This document shows positions 58,265 to 64,000 of a stretch of DNA of 64,000 nucleotides, piece by piece. The position numbers were made by a program, and so were the translations under genes. Source of the stretch: Pomacea canaliculata (lineage: Eukaryota; Mollusca; Gastropoda; Architaenioglossa; Ampullariidae); assembly GCF_003073045.1 (NCBI RefSeq), contig NC_037590.1, positions 6,040,016 to 6,104,015 of the forward strand, in the 5' to 3' direction. The notes under the pieces are model-generated. The model ran no database searches, was not told where the DNA came from, and saw only the letters and a program-made list of their open reading frames with translations. Position 1 is the stretch's first letter. The number at the start of each line of letters is the position of its first letter.

Positions 58265-58688
58265 ATGGACCCTGCAGCCAGTCGTGACGGTGATGTTGTA
58301 ATTTACTCCCCTCTCAGAGGTGAGAGTCTCAGTCAAGGCTCCGGCGACCAAGACCAGTCCCCGAGCCGGAGCTATGACAACAGAGAGCAAAGACTCTTCC
58401 AGAAGCATCCACAACCTCGTCCAGAGAACTCGACCACAAATTACTATTCCTCCATCGTAGAAATCCCAGAAAAAGAAATTCCCAACGGAGTCGAATCAAA
58501 ACGACCTCCTGCTGTGGACCATGATCACGTGATCGTGCCGGCTGTGCTGTCCTGGGAGAACATCACGGTGCGAGTCAAGGGGAAGAAGGGTCAGAAGTCA
58601 AGCAAGGGAACTGTAGGGGACGCCACAGTTCCGGTCCCTGATCCTGAGAAAGCTAAGTCGAAGGGCGGCAAAATCATTATTGACAATG
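58265..58688 (+). CDS. White-like exon 2: start codon and N-terminus
   Basis: ATG at 58,265 in tgcagccaaaATGg context, preceded by acceptor ctctggacag (58,208) and a 56-bp 5' UTR. A polar, Ser/Glu/Lys-rich stretch leads to [15 protein letters not shown], the typical first strand of an ABCG NBD. Donor aatg|gtaagt, phase 1. Confidence 0.85.
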
Positions 58689-61600
58689 GTAAGTCATGTC
58701 TTCTTATCTTCCCGCTCTTTTATTATTTACTTCTTCTTTCAACTTCATCGCGTTTATTCCTCATATAGATATTCCTTTATAGTGTTTATTCCTCATATAT
58801 CATATAGATAAATATTACCTCATGTTTATTCTGTGCATATCCCTACTTTATATTTATTTTCTGTCTACATATTCTGGTCTCTCGTGTTTCTTCTGTCTGC
58901 CTATGCTTAATGTTTATTCTGTTGTATATCCTTGCCTTACGCTTTTTTCTGCTTTCATATCCTTAAGTTATGTGTGTTTATTCTGTTTGTACATCCTTAC
59001 TTTTTCTGTTGATTAATCCAGCCTTCTTTTGTTCACTCTAAAGCTAGACTGTATATTTTTCTCTTATTCTAGCTTCAGGATCTTCTGTTTCTTTCGTTTC
59101 TTGCTCTTGAAATTCTATCTTTTGTCTTTCTATCTTGTCCCCATATCTTTTTCTATCTGTCTCAACCATCGGTCAGTCAATGACCCAGGACCATAGTGGT
59201 AAAGCTTTAGTTTCCGAATCATGGATTATGCAAACGGAGCTCTACTTGCAACAAATCGCAGGGGAGATAACTCTGCCACCGGAAGCATGCGGTAAAGAAG
59301 AATAATGACAAATAATTCACAAAAGTTTAATTTCCATTAAGGAAATTCTCTCTCTCACAAACACACTCACACTCAATTGTATCTTTTGTTACAGTGTCGG
59401 GTATGGTCAGGCCAGGAACGCTGATGGCAATCATGGGATCCAGGTAACAGCAAAACTACTTTGTTCATTTACCTTTGACTTTATTTTTTGAACGCAAACT
59501 TCACTCAGATCTGGAAATATCTACTTTTCTAAAACCACAAAACCACCTTTACAAGGCTATTTAAAAGCACTTACAAGCTTTATTTGACTAGAGAGTAATG
59601 TTTTGTTTACAAGTCTTTGTTTATTTGTTTTGTTTGCCTACTTTCTCGTCGCTAGTGGTGCAGGAAAGTCCACACTGCTCAACGTCTTGACTGGCCGCAA
59701 TTTGAAAAATTACATGCTGGAAGGCGAGGTGAAGGTCAACGGGGTCAGCCTAGGGCAGCAGCATCCGCAACATTTCTGGCTACGTCCAGCAGGACGACCT
59801 GTTCATCGGAACTCTTACTGTCCGTGAGACTCTGAGATTCAGGGTGAGTCACAGTTGTCTGCCGCAAATATAACATGTGCACGAGCCAGTGTGTCCATCT
59901 GCTCGTCAACTGTACTCTGACCCTGAACACAACTGTTCCTATTCCTCTGGTTGCGAAGTCAGGGCAGACAGTGACCCAGAGAACGTGATCTTAATATCTT
60001 TGAATTTTTAGGAATGTTTGAGATGATATTGAGTTATTTTGGCATATTTAAACAATCATTTTTCGGATATCCATAATGTAAAATTCATTTGAAAATTTTT
60101 TTTTATTTTTTCAGGCAATGCTGAGAATGGACAAGAGTTTGAAACCCAAAGATCGCCTTGCCAAGGTTGAAGAGGTTATCAAAGAGGTAATATTGTTTTA
60201 TTTTTTATTTGTTTTTAATTATGTCACTTTTACTTCTCTAGCACGATTGATGACTGTAATTTATAATAGCCTTTCAAAAGGAGAGGAGTTAGTCCAATCT
60301 ACCTTTACTAATAAAATTAGATGAAGCAACATAAAGCTTTCATCGCATAAAGGCTGTTTTTGACAATACGAGAAAGTATTAGTGGTCATGCTGTAGTCGG
60401 CAAAATTCATAGAGTAAGCGGCAGGACAAGCACTCAGTTATAGCTGTTAACATGCATAATTCTGAAATAAAAACTGCTCAAAATAAATAAACCTTATGTT
60501 AGCATTTCACATTAACCTTTTTCTCAGCTCACCTGATCAATAGAAGTAAAAGCCTTGTGTGTGTTTTTATTTTGTATATAATAGATGGGGCTGTCAAAGT
60601 GTGCCCAAACCCAGGTGGGGTCCAGCGGAAACAAAAGAGGCATTTCTGGTGGAGAGATGAAGCGACTGTCCTTCGCCTGCGAGGTGGGTGTCGATGGGTG
60701 GGTGATGGGTGCTGATCATACTTAACTATGCTATCTATGACGACCTCTTTCATTGTCTGAATTTATGATTGTTGTGCACTGGGGCATATTTTAATTAAAA
60801 TTGTAGTGAATATTTGTTCGTTAGCATTTTTTGATTCAATGCTTTTCTCTTTCTTTAATGTTAAAACAAGGGTTCATAGTTGTCTTTTTTTTTTCAAAGA
60901 GAACTTCCTTCTTTCTCTTATCTACATCCACGTCGGAAAAACATACTGGTCTCACGAAGACAAGTAATTTTACTGCTGCCAGACTTTGCTGATTTTATTT
61001 ACGATATTTGTACTTTAACCTTAATGATCTAGATAAAGTTTCTTCCTGATATACTTGAAGCCTTTAGACAGGGTCACCTAGTGCGCTAGACCTTTTCACT
61101 TCACAAATGACATCATGTGACAGATGCTGACCAACCCTCCCATCAATGTTTTGTGACGAGCCTACGTCAGGCTTGGACTCGTTCATGGCGCAGAACATCG
61201 TCCAGACTCTTCAAAACATGGCCAGCAGGCAGCGCACCATCCTGTGTACCATCCACCAGCCCTCGTCCGAGATATACGCCTTGTTTGATCAGTGAGCACT
61301 TTTCATCCCACTTGACTTTCCATTGCGAGAATATGTGTCTCTGAGTATAGTATTATCAGAGAGGAGCTCGGGTGTTTGTGTAAGGAAGATCAGGGTTACT
61401 GCTTTTTTCTGTGGTTTTCGTTTTACTAGGATGGAGTGATGAAAATTGTTATGGAAAAATGTGGATGATTTAGGACGTCGATAAAGTGTTTTCTTTAGCA
61501 TAGAATTGCCCCATCCCATCTTTTTATATAATTATGGTCTTAGATGTTTTTAATTTTCCTCCTTACAGACTTCTCCTGATGGCGGAAGGTAGGGTGGCCT

Positions 61601-63809
61601 TCATGGGTTCCGCAAAACAAGCTTTGGAATTTTTTAACAGGTAAAAAAACCTTCCATTTTAATGGTCCTGTTTCAGTATTGAATTGATTATTGTCAACGG
61701 GGTTATGCCCAAAATAGATTGCTTAGCTTGTCTATTGTTTCTTGGCAGGAACTCTTATCATTGTCAATCTATTATCCTTGCAAAATTTCAGTTCATTACA
61801 TTTCTTATATAAATTATTATTATGTCTTACTGATGGTAGATTTTTTTCGTTTCGAGCAGCTTGAACTACGTGTGTCCACCAAACTTTAATCCTTCTGATT
61901 TCTTCGTCTTGACGCTGGCCATTGTCCCAGAAAAAGAAGATGAATGCAGAAACAAAGTCAGGGTGAGTATCGGTGTCGTGCAATCCATGCATCAAGCCTT
62001 TGATCGGCCTTAAACTCTTACTGTATTGGTAAACAAGTTTGTTTCTTGGCCAAAGCTCTAATGTCTTGGGCGTTCACCACATGATCACCACTTTCGGTTA
62101 TTTTTATATTCAATTTTGCTAAACTTAGTCAACCGTTCGACGATATTTTCCAGGTTAAAAACGGCTTTAATCCTAATTTATTATTTTTTATTTAATTTTT
62201 TTTTTATTTCCTCACAATCCAGGCCATATGCGATACGTTTTCACAAACGGAGCTGGGTGGGCAGATTATGAAAGACGTTAAACAAATCGGCACCCTCAGG
62301 AGGCAGGACAGTTTAGTAAGTACCTTGTGTGTGTGTGTGTCAGTGAGCGCGCATATTAGTGGACTGTGTATGTTATGTATATTTAATCTATATACAAATG
62401 TTACCGCAAGCTTTTGCATGTAGTTCGTGACTGAATCCCTACATTTGTGTTACTGCAGGTGCAAAAGCTCGAAATATTTAATTTTTGTATTTGTTTTCAA
62501 TCTGCAGATTGAAGATGCTAGAAGAAACGAGTCGAGGTAAGATATGTGACTCATAGGCCAAAAAATCCGATACAACGTAGTGTCACTAAAGTATTATACC
62601 TTGCGTACGTGTTAGTGAAAGTATATCCTGACATGGCCTCCTATGTACCACATTAATTTTTAAGGTTTATGCAGTGACATTTGCCTTATATAAAACACCA
62701 CTAACACAATGTTTCCCCAAAAGCTTACAGATATTTGTAAGGTTACACCTTGCTTTCTTACTCGGATTTTGTGAGCTATTATAAATCCTCTCCAGTGCTC
62801 AGTCAACTTGTTTGAAACCAAAATTGTATGTTGACATGAGGTAGACCTTTAACATTCGGGTGCTTGCCCTGTGTTTTCGCAGGTACCAGACCAGTTGGGG
62901 TCGCCAGTTCTTCAGTCTCTTGTGGAGAAGTTGGGTCTCTCTCATCCGCGATGTCATCCTGCTCCGCGTACGTGTGATCCAGACCCTGGTGAGTCCTGGT
63001 TACTCGTGAGTTCTCTTGGCCGCTGGTCATTGCTCGTTATTTTTAGTTTTGTGTATATAAGATTAGTTTTTCTTATCAAGTTTCTTTTTGAGTTCTCATT
63101 ATCCCGCCAGTGGTAAAGTCTCATTATTTAGAACTGACACACATTTCCCATTTCCATGTCTTTCATTCCATCGGTGACAAATTAGGTTGTAAAAGATATA
63201 GCAAGATTCAAGATTCTTTATTAATCTGTCAAGCACAAACCTCATGTAACGAACTTGTTTGCACGATGGGTTATTTTATATAGGTTGATGATAATGATCT
63301 GTCTTCTAGGTGATTGCTTTGGCGCTGGGACTTATCTACCTACGACTTAGTTACGACCAGAAAGGAGTCATGAACCTCAATGGCGCTTGTTCCTTCTCAT
63401 CATGAATGTCTCTTTTAGCAGCATGTTCTCTGTTGTCAACGTAAGCATCCTCTCTCATTAGACAAGAAAAGCAGAATTTTAAAAAAGTAATTTTGCTGTA
63501 TTTAATGCTAGGGGAGCACATCTGTAGTGAACTGCAACATTTCAAAACAAATTATTTGTAAAGATACAATTCCAAGGGTCACACATGTGGCGCATGCAGA
63601 AAAAATAATATGATTTATCAACTTTCAAGGATGCTGTGACAATATTTCAACTTAGGTAGGCTAACAATTTTAGATGGCTGCAATAAGGTCTAAGATTTCT
63701 TTTTTTTTTCAATCAGTCCTTCCCGAATGAAGTGGCCATCTTCCTTCGAGAATATGGGTCTGGACTGTACAGGGTTGATGTCTACTTCCTGTCCAAAATT
63801 TTGGCAGAG
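58265..63809 (+). CDS. White-like ABCG half-transporter (3' end beyond window)
   Basis: Thirteen coding exons: 58265-58688, 59395-59443, 59656-59843, 60115-60186, 60585-60683, 61124-61291, 61569-61640, 61860-61962, 62223-62315, 62508-62536, 62883-62988, 63310-63440, 63717-63809. Order: a polar N-terminus of about 90 residues; NBD with Walker A (GSSGAGKST), Q-loop (GYVQQDD), signature (ISGGE), Walker B (MFCDEP), D-loop (SGLDS) and H-loop (TIHQPSSE); then a link and the first membrane helices. The wording [19 protein letters not shown] and [13 protein letters not shown] is that of the White subfamily, ABCG half-transporters that work as dimers in insect pigment-granule membranes, moving pigment precursors; the substrate here is unknown. 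Three one-base frame breaks (about 59,755, 61,145 and 63,388) interrupt the frame, yet splice phases fit only if they are ignored. With them set aside, 542 codons lie in the window. Confidence 0.88.
59395..59443 (+). CDS. White-like exon 3: before Walker A
   Basis: Acceptor tcttttgttacag, donor tccag|gtaaca. Reads [16 protein letters not shown]; the Walker A motif is split with the next exon. Confidence 0.9.
59656..59843 (+). CDS. White-like exon 4: Walker A and Q-loop, frame broken
   Basis: Acceptor tctcgtcgctag. Reads [15 protein letters not shown] up to NGVSLG, then one surplus base near 59,753-59,757, after which the frame [16 protein letters not shown] continues to the donor agg|gtgagt. 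Without the extra base the exon keeps phase with its neighbours. Confidence 0.88.
60115..60186 (+). CDS. White-like exon 5
   Basis: Acceptor attttttcag, donor aaagag|gtaata; 24 codons, [20 protein letters not shown] and onward, part of the helical subdomain. Confidence 0.88.
60585..60683 (+). CDS. White-like exon 6: ABC signature
   Basis: Acceptor tatataatag, donor tgcgag|gtgggt; 33 codons containing [16 protein letters not shown], the ABC signature (C-loop). Confidence 0.92.
61124..61291 (+). CDS. White-like exon 7: Walker B, D-loop, H-loop, frame broken
   Basis: Acceptor atcatgtgacag, donor gatca|gtgagc. Reads MLTNPPI, then an extra A at 61,145-61,146 gives a stop at 61,154 in the original frame; in the next frame it continues [19 protein letters not shown] and [14 protein letters not shown]. 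Confidence 0.9.
61569..61640 (+). CDS. White-like exon 8
   Basis: Acceptor ctccttacag, donor aacag|gtaaaa. Reads [20 protein letters not shown], the end of the NBD, very like White proteins. Confidence 0.9.
61860..61962 (+). CDS. White-like exon 9
   Basis: Acceptor gtttcgagcag, donor gtcagg|gtgagt. Reads [20 protein letters not shown], the conserved C-P-x-N-x-N-P-x-D-F motif of White/ABCG transporters. Confidence 0.9.
62223..62315 (+). CDS. White-like exon 10: linker
   Basis: Acceptor cacaatccag, donor gttta|gtaagt; 31 codons, [20 protein letters not shown], in the linker between NBD and membrane domain. Confidence 0.85.
62508..62536 (+). CDS. White-like exon 11 (micro-exon, 29 bp)
   Basis: Acceptor tcaatctgcag, donor gtcgag|gtaaga. 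Encodes IEDARRNES; its length restores the phase needed between exons 10 and 12. Confidence 0.75.
62883..62988 (+). CDS. White-like exon 12: start of membrane domain
   Basis: Acceptor tgttttcgcag, donor accctg|gtgagt. Reads [20 protein letters not shown] and then [14 protein letters not shown], entering TM1. Confidence 0.9.
63200..63260 (-). repeat. 3' tail of a retroelement, minus orientation
   Basis: On the minus strand GATTAATAAAG (63,226-63,216) is followed by two copies of AATCTTG, the same kind of end as at 6,108. It sits in the intron between White-like exons 12 and 13. Confidence 0.35.
63310..63440 (+). CDS. White-like exon 13: TM1 end and TM2, frame broken
   Basis: Acceptor tgtcttctag, donor gtcaac|gtaagc. 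Reads [20 protein letters not shown] up to NLNGA, then one base is missing near 63,387-63,388 (a stop follows at 63,403 in the unshifted frame); the next frame reads [20 protein letters not shown]2. Confidence 0.88.
63717..63809 (+). CDS. White-like exon 14
   Basis: Acceptor tttttcaatcag, donor gcagag|gtatgt; 31 codons, [20 protein letters not shown], a conserved ABCG segment (x-E-x-x-x-F-L-R-E-x-x-x-G-x-Y) after TM2. Later exons lie beyond the window. Confidence 0.9.
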
Positions 63810-64000
63810 GTATGTTTTAATTTCCACTGTTGATCTCATGTAAGTTTATACTGTATCGAGACAAATTCTACAAAAATCTTGATGTCTTTTATTTGCCAGA
63901 CTGACAGCTGATGATGAATGTACTGTTTTATCATGTTACAATTCAGACAATTACGGTTGTCAGTGTTACAGAGGTTATCATTGACATTGCCATAGTTTTA

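Noticed and set aside
1..64000. CRISPR array, operons or bacterial gene clusters
   Set aside because: The window is clearly eukaryotic (GT-AG introns, nuclear tRNA with Pol III boxes); the tandem repeats lack unique spacers.

Overview
This window reads as nuclear DNA of an invertebrate animal, most likely a mollusc (gastropod-like). The reasons are: split genes with GT-AG introns, AT-rich introns full of simple repeats, a eukaryotic tRNA-His gene with internal Pol III boxes, a White-type ABCG transporter, invertebrate-style peptide GPCRs, and decayed hAT and Mutator-like DNA transposons. The species cannot be fixed from the sequence alone.

Layout. 1-11,179 is almost gene-free; it holds a truncated Mutator-like transposase ORF (5,142-5,684, minus) and the tail of a non-LTR-like retroelement near 6,100. 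From 11,180 to 28,908 (plus) runs the 3' part of a large gene for an intracellular protein with two I-set immunoglobulin domains set among acidic, serine-rich and helical segments. Sixteen exons join in one unbroken frame of 1,494 residues; the 5' end is not identified. From 29,000 to 33,000 is gene-free or 3' UTR, with a pair of convergent CTCF-like motifs at 29,340 and 29,501. At 33,080-35,170 (minus) and 44,535-45,707 (plus) lie two class A (rhodopsin-like) GPCR genes, divergently oriented and about 9 kb apart. A tRNA-His(GTG) gene is at 48,549-48,620. A 3.16-kb hAT element with a perfect 8-bp target-site duplication fills 49,639-52,795; it keeps the C-terminal part of a ZMYM1-type hAT transposase, broken by a frameshift. 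From about 56,062 to the right edge is the 5' two-thirds of a White-like ABCG half-transporter gene, with a TATA/initiator promoter, a noncoding first exon and 13 coding exons; the 3' end is off the window.

The most notable observations are three separate one-base frame disruptions in otherwise well-conserved exons of the White-like gene (pseudogene or base-level assembly errors), the two hAT insertions with target-site duplications, an intronic cluster of six TGACG motifs next to an unassigned coding-like segment, and the CTCF-like pair just after the Ig gene. I see no gene cluster that looks like a novel system; the genes here are unrelated in function. Exon coordinates were derived by hand from splice sites and frame continuity, with no transcript evidence.
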